Shown: positions 28,901 to 37,240 of the stretch, piece after piece
Numbering within the stretch: position 1 is the first letter of the stretch
Layout of the letters: every line of letters begins with the position of its first letter
Assembly: GCF_028553765.1 (NCBI RefSeq)
Contig: NZ_CP067134.1
Location: 281,501 to 345,500 of the forward strand
Reading direction: 5' to 3'
Source of the DNA: Paracoccus stylophorae
GTDB lineage: Bacteria > Pseudomonadota > Alphaproteobacteria > Rhodobacterales > Rhodobacteraceae
DNA length: 64,000 nucleotides
Translations under genes and position numbers: made by a program
The notes under the pieces: generated by a model
What the model was told of the DNA's origin: nothing
The model's input: only the letters and a program-made list of their open reading frames with translations
Databases searched by the model: none

Positions 28901-29641
28901 GCGCAGCTGTCGGCGGCGCATGTCGAGTTGATCCGGCAGTTCAACAAGCGGCCATTTGCGGGCAAGCAGGCCTATCTGTCCTTCATCGACGAGGCCGTCA
29001 GCCGGCTGGCGCAATGGCGGCGCGAACGCGATCTGCCGATGCCGGGACCGTGGTTTCTGGACCAGGCGCGCGCCGACCGGCTGATGGCGGACGCGGCCAC
29101 CGGCAATGCCCGGATCGCGCGCGATTATTTCGCGCAGGCGGGGGAAGACCTGTTCCCCGACCGCGCCCCCGCCCCGCCCGACTGCCCGGTCCATCTGGCC
29201 GAGTTCGAGATCGTCGAAAGCGCCTATGCCAACCGCCGCCGGGCCGGACGCGCCGGGACCAGAGGCGGGATCGTCAATTTCGGGCCGTTCGGCTGGCGGC
29301 TGTGGTCGTCGATCCCGCTGCTGGCGATGGCCTATCGCAGGCGGGGCCGGGCCGATCTGGCGCAGGAGCTGACCGACGATCCGATGGGCTTTGCCCGCGC
29401 GCACTGGCTGGGGCGGCATCCCCGGCTGCGCTGGCTGGCCTATTCCGACGGCGACATGCTGGGGCCGGGGCGCGTCCTGCGGCTTTGGGTGCCGGTGCTG
29501 CGGCCGGTCGTGCGGCTGAAGGGCGGCGCGCCGGCGGCCGAGAGGCTGAACGCCGAGCCGGTGGGCTTTGTCCGCAGCCTGAGAAACCCGGTCGCGCGCG
29601 CGGTGGGGCGGCTGCTGTTTCCGATGGGAGAACGAAGCTGA
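25901..29641 (+). CDS. Three-module capsule protein: KpsC-like / GT2 glycosyltransferase / sulfotransferase-like
   Basis: A predicted 1246-aa fusion. Residues about 60-390 are a capsule-synthesis (KpsC/LipB-type Kdo transferase) domain with VLVVDQNFSD, VKTHPDLNWVKGG (about 250) and the KpsC hallmark CYAGWGLTDD (about 320-330). Residues about 393-620 are a GT2 domain: VSIIVPVHGVERFVSECL, IDDVSPD and the metal-binding DPDD near 480. Residues about 786-1060 resemble sulfotransferases: the 5'-phosphosulfate loop LHLGSTKTGSTYLQ and a 3'-phosphate element LRRQDEWANSQYAEF near 898. The last 150 residues are unassigned. The start is ATG 25901 (or 25904); the ribosome site is weak. It probably builds and modifies a capsule at the inner membrane. 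Confidence 0.85.
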   Translation: MMKHDQKFGGSRLYRKFLDLPGRSPRRDIEDFRADLLARRLLPHRVGFARRNLQTSFSANLPRLFPHLIAVDEDGIDGDAPVLLYGAVMDDLSKSHVSTRALLPHVRPDDDVLFFEMGFLASATSWSEGQASRDPNQACLGYVFDDRAQYYMSDHETRLDERLNGETVLSPAERARADRAMRRIVEARISKYNSQPFFRPDVSPDHARRVLVVDQNFSDASNFYGRAGAADFKAMLDAAIAENPDAEILVKTHPDLNWVKGGARRGYFDHMTSQGRVRIVRDAVNPFEMFDLVDTVYVGTSGMGLEALLAGKRVVCFGAPCYAGWGLTDDRAHVPHRRRRRDLTEFFHAFYIWYTIYHLPQGEVPAQIEDVLDFIETHRPVRPIPAEAAPVPEVSIIVPVHGVERFVSECLGSIQRQTLSDFEVIVIDDVSPDRSARIVQGFCDRDPRFRLIRRDENAGPGFVRNQGIEMARGRYVLFIDPDDYMPDPAHLERVVGMADADGADMVRFRKRHEQVEDRDGRVLQMRRDATEAYFPAEIRATSLERHHAIAHSRHFWNWLYRRDFLNRRQIRFLTAYREERAFLVQAYLADPVISICDSDGVVYRIRPESAVRRAQTMSDVRDQLQNFDLVVGRLAEAGAFDPASPHWWLARFQVSQFLHYLYFGFAWKTARAEGAADEFLDRLAATLRRAGVGSRDVIRDPSQLSQQHLHASAYGLLLAATRAGRADLVETALGLIPVPADRLYAELLEEPQTGEARDLQRALNLYARNDRVGPPEVAVAPASQRPRLILHLGSTKTGSTYLQHLLEENRPQLLREGIWYPETGLFWQAARPHKQAGHARFMEAAASGEDRLRQHILTGLALMPGRIHTIVLSSEAFFLNDKALALPEYFHDFPTEMVVYLRRQDEWANSQYAEFVAGGAINATSSSFNAWLAERGTRKWLDYDRLIRAWESRLPRDAIHVRRYLRRRGEGWNIVEDFAQTVGLPQIAALPAPSQQQGNDAQLSAAHVELIRQFNKRPFAGKQAYLSFIDEAVSRLAQWRRERDLPMPGPWFLDQARADRLMADAATGNARIARDYFAQAGEDLFPDRAPAPPDCPVHLAEFEIVESAYANRRRAGRAGTRGGIVNFGPFGWRLWSSIPLLAMAYRRRGRADLAQELTDDPMGFARAHWLGRHPRLRWLAYSDGDMLGPGRVLRLWVPVLRPVVRLKGGAPAAERLNAEPVGFVRSLRNPVARAVGRLLFPMGERS

Positions 29642-30732
29642 CGCGCAAGCACTCGCACCCGGCGCAGCCGGGGTTGTCCGGCGGACATAAACGCCGGATC
29701 GTCGCGCTTGAGGTGCCCGAAGCCTGGTTCCGCAACCCCGATGACGGGCCGCGGCACCGGCAGTTCTATGCCAGCCTGCTGGCCGCGCTGGCCGAGATGC
29801 GGGTTCTGGTCGATCCGATCTGGCTGCCGCGCGGGGCCGACCGGGCGCCGCGCCGCGCCCCCTGCGGCAGTCTTGTCATCAGCTTTCATTCGCATGGCGA
29901 GGCGGGCAATGTCCTGCGCTGCAAGGAAGCCTATGTCCCGCCCTATTACACGATGGACCGGATGGGCTATGCCTGCTTTTCCGAACTGGGCCGGTTTCCC
30001 GACCGCTTCCGCGACGAGATCGCCCGGCAGGACGACGCGGCGGCGCAGGCATTCCTGGACGCGCTGGCCGCCGATCTGCGCCGCACGAACCAGTCGAAAT
30101 ACCCGCAGCCGCCGTCGCAGCCCTGCGGGCTGGGCGAACGCCATGTCTTCGTGCCGTTGCAGATGCAGAACGATTCGGTCGCGCAGGCCCAGTGGCTGGA
30201 CGTGCCGCAGGCGCTGGAGACGATCATCGCGGGGGCGCGCCAGCGCGGGCTGAAAACCGTGATCAAGCGGCATCCGCGCTGCCACAGCCCCCGGATCGCG
30301 GAACTGGTGGAAAGGCTGCGCGGCGATCCCGATGTGATCGTCTCGACCGCGTCAATCCACGATCTGATCCGGGATGCGGAACTGGTCGTGGGCGCAAATT
30401 CGGGCGCCATGTTCGAGGCGCTGCTGTTCGGCCGGCCGGTCATCGCCTTTGCCGGTTCGGATTTCGGGCTGGCGGTGCAGCAGGTGCGCAGCGCGCGCGA
30501 TCTTGCCGCAGCCGTCGCCGCACCGGCCCCGCCCGACCCGGCATGGCGGCGGAAATTCCTGTATTGGTATCTGACATCCTATTGCGTGCGCGCCGACGAC
30601 ACGCTGGCGATCCGGCGCCGGATCCAGGCGTTCGAGATCGAGCGGCGGACCGGCCCCGTCTCGCGCCGCGCCGCGCGGCTGAGCCTTTACGGCTATTCGA
30701 TCTGGGACCGGGTCAAGAAACGGCTGTTCTGA
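29638..30732 (+). CDS. Capsule-synthesis-like (KpsC/KpsS-type) glycosyltransferase
   Basis: A protein of about 364 aa with a GT-B, capsule-synthesis-like C-terminal half: VFVPLQMQNDSVAQ, KTVIKRHPRCHSP (compare the KTHP of KpsC) and VVGANSGAMFEALLFGRPVIAF. The start is uncertain. CTG 29638 overlaps the preceding TGA as CTGA and has GGGAGA at good spacing. TTG 29674 and GTG 29713 are alternatives with weaker sites. It is co-transcribed with the three-module gene and probably adds or modifies a capsule sugar. Exact donor and linkage are unknown. Confidence 0.7.
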   Translation: MTRKHSHPAQPGLSGGHKRRIVALEVPEAWFRNPDDGPRHRQFYASLLAALAEMRVLVDPIWLPRGADRAPRRAPCGSLVISFHSHGEAGNVLRCKEAYVPPYYTMDRMGYACFSELGRFPDRFRDEIARQDDAAAQAFLDALAADLRRTNQSKYPQPPSQPCGLGERHVFVPLQMQNDSVAQAQWLDVPQALETIIAGARQRGLKTVIKRHPRCHSPRIAELVERLRGDPDVIVSTASIHDLIRDAELVVGANSGAMFEALLFGRPVIAFAGSDFGLAVQQVRSARDLAAAVAAPAPPDPAWRRKFLYWYLTSYCVRADDTLAIRRRIQAFEIERRTGPVSRRAARLSLYGYSIWDRVKKRLF

Positions 30733-30756
30733 GGGCGCGCGCGGCCCGGGCGGGCG

Positions 30757-31578
30757 TCAGCTGTTCAGCAGATCGCGGTGATAGCGCGTCAGAAACGCCA
30801 GACCGATGCCCAGCAGCACGAATCCCACCCCGAACACATAGGCCGGGCTGACATAATCGCCGGCATAGGACGGATAGAAGGATTTGCGCATCTGCCCGAT
30901 CACATGGACCAGCGGGTTGAACCACAAATAATACTGGAACGGCTGCGGCACGTCGTCATAGATGAAGAAGATGCACGAGACCAGAAACAGCGGCCGGTTC
31001 AGGATCGCCCACGCGAATTGCCACCACGGGAAGGCGGTGAACAGAAAGCAGTTCATCGCCCCCACCCCCAGCGCAAAGACCAACGCCATCGCCAGCGACA
31101 GCACGATGCCCAGGATCTGCGGATCGGTGCGCGTTTCCTGCGTGAAATAGATGACGGTGAAGATCAGATAGGCGACCATCACCTGCGTCACCAGATTGAA
31201 GAACGCGCGCGCCAGGAACGCATCCATGAAGGTGACGGCCGGATAGGCCAGAAGCGGCTTGGAATACTGGATCGCGGCGGCCGTCTTGCCCGAAATGCTG
31301 AGATAGAACAGGAACGGCACCAGCCCGGTGGCATAGAAGATCGCGAAATTGGTGCCGACCGAGGGCGACCGGAACCCCAGCGAGAAGATCGCGGTCAGAA
31401 GGATGATGCCGCCCACGGGTTCGGCGATGGCCCACAGAAATCCGTTGGCCGAGCGGCCGTTGGTCGTCGCCATCTCGCGCAGCACCAGCGCCGAGATGGC
31501 GCGCAGGCTGGCAAAGCTGCGCTGCTTGTGCACCGGGCGCAGCGCGGGGTTCATCGGGGGATGGGGAGAATCGGTCAT
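30757..31578 (-). CDS. KpsM-like ABC-2 polysaccharide export permease
   Basis: A 273-aa inner-membrane ABC-2 permease with about six membrane segments, e.g. GIILLTAIFSLGF and FLFYLSISGKTAAAI. The C-terminal region FNPLVHVIGQMRKSFYP is typical of capsule exporters. It runs convergent to the capsule synthesis gene and divergent from the KpsE-like gene. Its ATPase partner is probably the KpsT-like protein at 33.2-33.8 kb. Together they would flip the finished polysaccharide across the membrane. Confidence 0.88.
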   Translation of the reverse strand: MTDSPHPPMNPALRPVHKQRSFASLRAISALVLREMATTNGRSANGFLWAIAEPVGGIILLTAIFSLGFRSPSVGTNFAIFYATGLVPFLFYLSISGKTAAAIQYSKPLLAYPAVTFMDAFLARAFFNLVTQVMVAYLIFTVIYFTQETRTDPQILGIVLSLAMALVFALGVGAMNCFLFTAFPWWQFAWAILNRPLFLVSCIFFIYDDVPQPFQYYLWFNPLVHVIGQMRKSFYPSYAGDYVSPAYVFGVGFVLLGIGLAFLTRYHRDLLNS

Positions 31579-31701
31579 GTCGTCTGTCCGGCGTGGATGC
31601 GGGGAACCACGATCTTGTCAGGGATCGGTGCTGGCACCATCCGCCGCGCTTATGTATGACAAGCGCCAGAAGATCAACTCTCACCTCGGGTATCCGCGCG
31701 C
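31579..31701. promoter_or_regulatory. Divergent promoter region with inverted CTTGTCA arms
   Basis: 123 bp between the KpsM- and KpsE-like genes. CTTGTCA at 31614-31620 and its complement TGACAAG at 31657-31663 lie 36 bp apart, facing each gene. Each contains TTGTCA, so they may be paired divergent -35 elements or regulator half-sites. Confidence 0.4.
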
Positions 31702-33177
31702 ATGACCGCCCAGAAGAACGTCTCGAAACCCCTGGCCCCGGATCAGGACGAACCGGCCGCCGTGCAGGGACCGCGCCGCCCGGCGCTGATCCAGCCGGAG
31801 GCGGCGGAGGCGGCGGCGCAGCCTGCGGGCGGCGAGGGTCGGGCGGCGTCCGCAGATCGCAAGGACGCCGGGACCGGCGAGGCCGGCCAGGCGGCGCGCG
31901 CGCAACCGGCCGAGGCGACGCCCGAAGGCGACGCGGCCCTTCCTGCGGGCGGTGCCGGGCCGGGCAAGGGTGCGGCCAAGGGACCGGGCAAAGGTCCGGG
32001 CAAGGGCAAGGGCGGCCGGCCCAAGCCGCGCCGCAACGCGCCCCAGCCGCCGGTGCGCCCGACCGCCGGCAAGGCCAGGCTGCGCCGCCGGCATGTCGCC
32101 CTGATGCTCAGCTTTCTGCTGGTCGTCGTGGCGCCGGTCGCGGCGTCGGGATGGTATCTGTGGGCGCGCGCCGTCGATCAATACGCATCCTATCTGGGAT
32201 TCTCGGTGCGCAGCGAGACCGGGGCCGGCACCAGCGAATTGCTGGGCGGCCTGACCTCGCTGGTGGGCATGACCAGCAATTCCAGCACCGATACCGACAT
32301 TCTTTACAAGTTCATCCAGAGCCACGACCTGGTCGAGCGTGTGGACGAGCGGCTTGACCTGCGCCGGATCTGGTCGAAGGCGCCGGGCGATCCGATCTTC
32401 GGCTATACCGGCAACGAATCGCTGGAAGACCTGCTGAGCGAGTGGGAACGCAAGGTCCGCATCTATTACGACGACGGCATGATCGATCTGCGCGTTCTGG
32501 CCTTCGATCCGCAGGACGCGCGCGCCATCACCCAGGCGATCTTCGACGAAAGCACGCGGATGATCAACGAGCTGAACGATATCGCGCGCGAGGATGCGCT
32601 GCGATATGCGCGCGACGATCTGGCCGAGGCGCTGGCCCGGCTGAAGGCGGCGCGGCAGGACATGATGGCGTTCCGCAACCGGCATCAGCTGGTCGATCCG
32701 TCCGCCGACGTGCAGGGGCAGGTGGGCGTGGTCACGTCGCTGCAACAGCAGCTGGCCGAGGCGCTGGTCCAGCTTGGGCTGCTGCGCGCCAACGCCCAGC
32801 CCGGCGATCCGCGGATCGAGCAGGCCGAGCTGCGCATCGGCATCATCCGCGACCAGATCGACGAGGAGCGGCAGAAATTCGGGTCGGAAACCGCCACCGG
32901 CGAGGCGCTGTCAGAGGTGGTGGGGCAGTTCGAATCGCTGACGGTCGATCGTGAATTCGCCGAACGCAGCTATACCGCGGCGCTGGCGACCTATGACACC
33001 GCGCGGGCCGAGGCGTCGCGGCAGTCGCGCTATCTTGCGGCCTATGTCAAGCCGACGCTGGCGCAGGAATCGAAATATCCCGAACGCGGCAAGCTGTTGC
33101 TGATCATGTCGGGCTTCCTGCTGATTCTGTGGATCATCGGCGTTCTGATCTTCTACAGCCTCAGGGACCGGCGTTGA
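31702..33177 (+). CDS. KpsE/RkpR-like capsule export inner-membrane protein
   Basis: A 491-aa polysaccharide copolymerase / export periplasmic-adaptor family protein. A cytosolic N-terminal extension of about 125 residues rich in Ala, Pro, Gly and Lys includes a GPGKGPGKGKGG stretch. Membrane helix 1 is at about 131-153. A large periplasmic coiled-coil region (about 260-430) follows, then helix 2 near 466-485. It links the ABC exporter to an outer-membrane Wza/KpsD-type channel, not encoded here. The TGA overlaps the TTG start of the ATPase gene. Confidence 0.87.
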   Translation: MTAQKNVSKPLAPDQDEPAAVQGPRRPALIQPEAAEAAAQPAGGEGRAASADRKDAGTGEAGQAARAQPAEATPEGDAALPAGGAGPGKGAAKGPGKGPGKGKGGRPKPRRNAPQPPVRPTAGKARLRRRHVALMLSFLLVVVAPVAASGWYLWARAVDQYASYLGFSVRSETGAGTSELLGGLTSLVGMTSNSSTDTDILYKFIQSHDLVERVDERLDLRRIWSKAPGDPIFGYTGNESLEDLLSEWERKVRIYYDDGMIDLRVLAFDPQDARAITQAIFDESTRMINELNDIAREDALRYARDDLAEALARLKAARQDMMAFRNRHQLVDPSADVQGQVGVVTSLQQQLAEALVQLGLLRANAQPGDPRIEQAELRIGIIRDQIDEERQKFGSETATGEALSEVVGQFESLTVDREFAERSYTAALATYDTARAEASRQSRYLAAYVKPTLAQESKYPERGKLLLIMSGFLLILWIIGVLIFYSLRDRR

Positions 33178-33839
33178 TCAGGCTGCAGAATCTGACCAAG
33201 ACCTATGTGCTGGAGGGGCGACGCAAGACCGTTGCCCGCGACATCACGGCGGTCTTTCCGACCGGGGTGTCGGTCGCGTTGCTGGGGCGCAACGGGGCGG
33301 GGAAATCGTCGCTGCTGAAGATGATCTCGGGCGAGATGCTGCCGACCTCGGGCGAGATTTTGTCGGACGGCACGATCAGCTGGCCGGTCGGATTCGCCGG
33401 GTCGTTCCACCGCGAATTGTCGGGCGAACAGAATTGCCGCTTTCTGGCGCGGGTCTATGGCATCGACACCGACGAGATGGTGGCCTTCGTCAAGGATTTC
33501 GCCGAACTGGGCGATCATTTCCAGCTGCCGATCCGCACCTATTCGTCGGGGATGAAGGCGCGGCTGGCGTTTGGCGTGTCGATGGCGGTGCCGTTCGACA
33601 CCTATCTGGTGGACGAGGTGTCGGCGGTGGGCGATGCGGCGTTCAAGTCCAAGTCGAACCGGGTCTTCAACGAACGGATGGCGAAATCGGGCGCCATCGT
33701 CGTGTCGCATTCGATGGGAATGCTGCGCAAGACATGTCAGGCGGGCGCGGTGCTGGAGGATGGCCGGCTAAGCTATTACCACGATATCGAGGATGCGATC
33801 GAACAGCATCTTGAGAACATGCGCCGCCGTGCGAGATAA
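33174..33839 (+). CDS. KpsT-like polysaccharide export ATP-binding protein
   Basis: A 221-aa ABC ATPase of the capsule/LPS O-antigen export family. Walker A GRNGAGKSS is near residue 40, signature YSSGMKARLAFGVSM, Walker B YLVDEVSAVGD and switch His VSHS. The start is TTG 33174, inside TTGA overlap with the KpsE-like stop. The resulting N-terminus (IRLQNLTKTY) matches KpsT. It energises the KpsM-like permease. Confidence 0.88.
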   Translation: MIRLQNLTKTYVLEGRRKTVARDITAVFPTGVSVALLGRNGAGKSSLLKMISGEMLPTSGEILSDGTISWPVGFAGSFHRELSGEQNCRFLARVYGIDTDEMVAFVKDFAELGDHFQLPIRTYSSGMKARLAFGVSMAVPFDTYLVDEVSAVGDAAFKSKSNRVFNERMAKSGAIVVSHSMGMLRKTCQAGAVLEDGRLSYYHDIEDAIEQHLENMRRRAR

Positions 33840-33926
33840 CGCGCGGCTTGCCGCAGATGCGGCGGAATGCTGTTCATGTATGCCGCCAGGGCGCTGGCCG
33901 CGTGGGACCTGCCGGCGGGGGCGCGA

Positions 33927-34619
33927 TCAGCCCAGATAGGCGCGCAGCCCCGGCGGCGGATCGTCCAGCAGCGGGCCGGTGGGCACCGGCGGATGGGCGC
34001 GCCCGTCCTCGATCAGGATCGTCTTGGGCGCGAAGGCGCGCGCGTCGTGGGGGTCGTGGGTGACCATCAGCACGGTCGCGTCGGTGTCGGCGACGATGCG
34101 CGCCAGCAGATCCAGCATCTCGGATTTCAGGGCCGGGCCAAGTGCGGCGAAAGGTTCGTCCAGCAGCAGCAGCGGACGCGCGCGCAGCAGCACCCGCGCC
34201 AGCGCCACCCGGCTTTGCTGACCGCCCGACAGGGTGGCGGGGCGGCGCGTGTCCATGCCGGTCAGGCCCACATCCTCAAGCGCCTGTGCGACGCGGGACC
34301 GCTGCGCATCGCTGAGCCGCAGATCGGGGCGCAGCCCCAGCCCGACATTCTGGCCCACCGTCAGATGCGGAAACAGGTTCTGGTCCTGAAACAGCACCGA
34401 GACCGGCCGCCGGCCCGGCGGCAGGTCGGTGATGTCCTGCCCGTCCCACAGCACCCGGCCGGTATCGGGCCGAAGAAAGCCGCCGACCAGCGCCAGCAGC
34501 GTCGATTTGCCCGACCCCGAGGCGCCGATGACGGCGACGCGCCGGCCGCGCCCGACCCGCAGATCGGCGCGCAGGGTGAAATCGCCGCGGGTGACGGCGG
34601 TGTCGCGGAACTCAAGCAA
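33927..34619 (-). CDS. thiQ: ThiQ, thiamine ABC transporter ATPase
   Basis: A 230-aa ATPase for thiamine/TPP uptake. Walker A GASGSGKST, Q-loop LFQDQNLFPH, signature LSGGQQSRVAL, Walker B LLLLDEPFAALGP and VTHD are all present. The start is TTG 34619, eight bases inside the end of thiP, so translation is coupled. It is the last gene of thiBPQ. Confidence 0.88.
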   Translation of the reverse strand: MLEFRDTAVTRGDFTLRADLRVGRGRRVAVIGASGSGKSTLLALVGGFLRPDTGRVLWDGQDITDLPPGRRPVSVLFQDQNLFPHLTVGQNVGLGLRPDLRLSDAQRSRVAQALEDVGLTGMDTRRPATLSGGQQSRVALARVLLRARPLLLLDEPFAALGPALKSEMLDLLARIVADTDATVLMVTHDPHDARAFAPKTILIEDGRAHPPVPTGPLLDDPPPGLRAYLG

Positions 34620-36156
34620 GGCGGCCTCCTCGGTCGAACAGCCAGAACAGCGCGAAGCTGATCGCCATCAGCAGCACCGCGCAGGCCGAGGCGTCGGCCA
34701 TGCGATAGGATTCCATCAGCTGATACAGTTTCAGCGGCAGGGTCGGGCTGTTGGTGGCAAACAGCGTGATCACGCCCAGATCGCCCATCGCCAGCGCCGC
34801 CGCCAGCCCGCCGGCAAAGCCCAGGGGTCGCGCCAGCCGGGGCAGGATCAGCAGCCGCAGCCGCGCCAGTCCGCGCAGATCCAGCGAATCGGCCAGCCGC
34901 CCGTAATCGTCGCCCAGGCTTTGCGCCGCCGGGATCAGCGCGCGCAGCCCGAAGGGCAGGGCCATGATGGCGTTGATCGCCACCGTCACCGGCAGCGCCA
35001 GCGCATCGGGCGAAAACCAGCCGCGCAGCAGGATGAACAGCCCCGTTCCCAGAACCAGCGGCGAGGCGACGATGGGCAGCATCCCTGCCGCCTCGATCCA
35101 GCCCGCGCGCCCGCGCGCGATGGACAGCGCCAGCGTCAGGCACATCGCCAGCGCCAGCCCCGCCGAGATCAGCGCCATGATCACCGACCGCAGCGTCGCG
35201 CGCCAGACATCGGGCGGCAGCGACGGCAGGCGCGGCAGACCCTGCGCGGTCACGGCGAGGATGGGCCACAGCAGGAACAGCGCCGCCAGCCCGATGGCCA
35301 GAATGTCGGTGCCGATGCGCCAGCCGCCCGGCGCGCGCGGGCGGTGGTCGGCATCAAGCCCGGCCCCGAAGGCGGCGGGAATGCTGATCCAGCGCGCCAG
35401 CACCATTGCGGCCACACACAGCCCGATCTGCACCAGCCCCAGCGTCGCGGCGCGGCCTAGGTCGAAATCGAACCGGAACGCCTGATAGATCGCCAGTTCC
35501 ACCGTCGTGGCCGACGGCCCCCCGCCCAGCGTCAGCGCCACAGCGAACGAGGTCAGGCAGACCAGAAACACCGCCAGCCAGACGCCCGGCAGCACCGCGC
35601 GCAGCATCGGGCGTTCCAGATGCCGCGCCACGTCGCGCGGCCCAAAGCCCAGGCTTTCGGCCAGACGGAACCGTTCCGCCGGGATCGCCTGCCAGCCTTG
35701 CAGGATCAGCCGGACCGACAGCGGCAGGTTGAAGAACACATGCGCCAGGATCACCCCCTGCCAGCCATAGATGATGAATTCCGGCAGGCCGGCGGCGCGC
35801 AGCGCATCGTTGATGGCGCCGTTGCGGCCGAACACCGCGATCAGCCCCATCACCGCCACGATCACCGGCAGGATGAAGGGCGCGCCCAGCAGCGTCACCA
35901 GCGCCGCGCGCCCGACAAAGCGCCGCCGCGCCAGCGCCCGCGCCACCGGGATCGCCAGCACCGCCGACAGCAGCCCCGACAGCGCCGCCTGCCAGATGGT
36001 GAATCGCACCGCGCGCCAGTCCCACGGTCCCAGCCCCGACAGGCCCTGCGCCTGCCATGCGACGGCGGCCAGCGTGCTAAGGATCAGCGCGGCCAGACCG
36101 GCGGCGACCGCCGGCCCGGCCAACCCCGATCTCAGCGCGTGAAGGCGTGCAGCCAT
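34612..36156 (-). CDS. thiP: ThiP, thiamine ABC transporter permease
   Basis: A 514-aa double-length permease with about twelve membrane segments and two EAA-type loops (AESLGFGPRDVARHLERP in the first half; ADSLDLRGLARLRLLILPRL in the second), as expected for ThiP. The ATG at 36156 lies 25 bases inside the end of thiB. Internal starts near it cannot be excluded. Confidence 0.88.
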   Translation of the reverse strand: MAARLHALRSGLAGPAVAAGLAALILSTLAAVAWQAQGLSGLGPWDWRAVRFTIWQAALSGLLSAVLAIPVARALARRRFVGRAALVTLLGAPFILPVIVAVMGLIAVFGRNGAINDALRAAGLPEFIIYGWQGVILAHVFFNLPLSVRLILQGWQAIPAERFRLAESLGFGPRDVARHLERPMLRAVLPGVWLAVFLVCLTSFAVALTLGGGPSATTVELAIYQAFRFDFDLGRAATLGLVQIGLCVAAMVLARWISIPAAFGAGLDADHRPRAPGGWRIGTDILAIGLAALFLLWPILAVTAQGLPRLPSLPPDVWRATLRSVIMALISAGLALAMCLTLALSIARGRAGWIEAAGMLPIVASPLVLGTGLFILLRGWFSPDALALPVTVAINAIMALPFGLRALIPAAQSLGDDYGRLADSLDLRGLARLRLLILPRLARPLGFAGGLAAALAMGDLGVITLFATNSPTLPLKLYQLMESYRMADASACAVLLMAISFALFWLFDRGGRLA

Positions 36157-37115
36157 TCGTCCAGCGCGGGTTGACGCAGCGCCTCGGCCTCGGTCTCGTC
36201 ATAGAACAGGGTCTTGTCGGGGCGCGGCAGATCGCGCATCACCTGCGGCCAGTCGTCGCGCGGCAGTTTGGCCGGCATCGACCAGTTGGCCAGAGGGATG
36301 GTCTTCTGGAAATCGGGCGTCAGGATCCAGTCCATGAATTGCTGCGCCAGTTCGGGCTGGTCGCTGCCCTTCACCTGCGCGGCCAGTTCGGCCATGAAGT
36401 AATGGCCTTCGGGAAAGATCGCGGCCTTCTTCGTCAGGTCGTCTTCGGCGGCGATGTGATAGGCGGGCGAGGTGGTGTAGGACAGCACCATGTCCGCCTC
36501 GCCATCGGTGAACATGCCATAGGATTCCGACCAGCCCTTGGTGACGGTCAGCACCTTCGGCGCCAGCTTTTCCCACGCCTGCGGGGCCTGATCGCCATAG
36601 ACCGCCTTGACCCACAGCAGCAGCGCCAGCCCCGAGATCGAGGCGCGCGGGTCCTGGATCACGAGCTTCAGATCGTCGGGGGCATCCAGCAACTCGTCGA
36701 AGCTGGCGGGCGGGTTTTCCAGCCGCGTCTCGTCATAGACGAACGCCGTCTCGCCCCAGTTATAGGGCAGGAAGATGTCGTCGGTCCAGTCGATCGGCAG
36801 CGACAGATCGGACGTGTCCTGGCCGTGCGGGGCGAACAGGCCCGAGTCGCGGGCGCGCGCGGTCACGTCGGTGTTCAGGCCGAAGACGATGTCGGCGCGG
36901 GTCCGCTCGCCCTCCATCAGGATGCGGGGCAGGATGTCGCCGGTGACGAATTGCAGGTCGCAGTCGCAGAACGCCTCGAACCCCTCTTCGATCCTGGGGC
37001 CGGGGCCCCATTCGCTGGCGATATAGTCGCCGGCATAGACGGTCAGGACGGGCCTGTCCTGCGCGGCGGCGGGGGCCGCGGCCAGCAGGGCGAATGACAG
37101 AACGGCAAGTCTCAT
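36132..37115 (-). CDS. thiB: ThiB, thiamine-binding periplasmic protein
   Basis: A 327-aa solute-binding protein with a Sec signal (cleaved near AAAQD). It shows the ThiB core LTVYAGDYIASEWGPGP, IVFGLNTDV and QDPRASISGLALLLW. It is the first gene of thiBPQ, preceded by AGGAGG and by a TPP riboswitch, which should lower its translation when thiamine diphosphate is plentiful. Confidence 0.9.
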   Translation of the reverse strand: MRLAVLSFALLAAAPAAAQDRPVLTVYAGDYIASEWGPGPRIEEGFEAFCDCDLQFVTGDILPRILMEGERTRADIVFGLNTDVTARARDSGLFAPHGQDTSDLSLPIDWTDDIFLPYNWGETAFVYDETRLENPPASFDELLDAPDDLKLVIQDPRASISGLALLLWVKAVYGDQAPQAWEKLAPKVLTVTKGWSESYGMFTDGEADMVLSYTTSPAYHIAAEDDLTKKAAIFPEGHYFMAELAAQVKGSDQPELAQQFMDWILTPDFQKTIPLANWSMPAKLPRDDWPQVMRDLPRPDKTLFYDETEAEALRQPALDEWLHAFTR

Positions 37116-37161
37116 CGCTGTGCCTCCTTTTGCCAGGGTTGCGAAAGAAAGGACAGCGTCA

Positions 37162-37240
37162 CCTTCCCTCCGCCGGGTTCAACCGGATCAGGTTCAACGG
37201 GTCCGCACGATGCGTCTCAGCCATGAAGGCCCCCCGAGGT
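37162..37240 (-). ncRNA. TPP riboswitch (THI element)
   Basis: Read on the minus strand, the conserved blocks appear in order: GGGGG-C, CTGAGA (complement at 37215-37220), GACCCGTTGAACCTGATC and GGCGGAGGGAA. It ends about 35 bases before the thiB ribosome site, so control of translation initiation or of transcription of thiBPQ is expected. Confidence 0.92.

Noticed and set aside
25616..29419. A 1267-codon open frame on the minus strand opposite the three-module capsule gene
   Set aside because: It mirrors the coding frame of a GC-rich gene and has no family motif, while the plus frame has three clear domains. Similar long antisense frames at 18994-20865, 20826-22790 and 37194-39866 were dismissed for the same reason.
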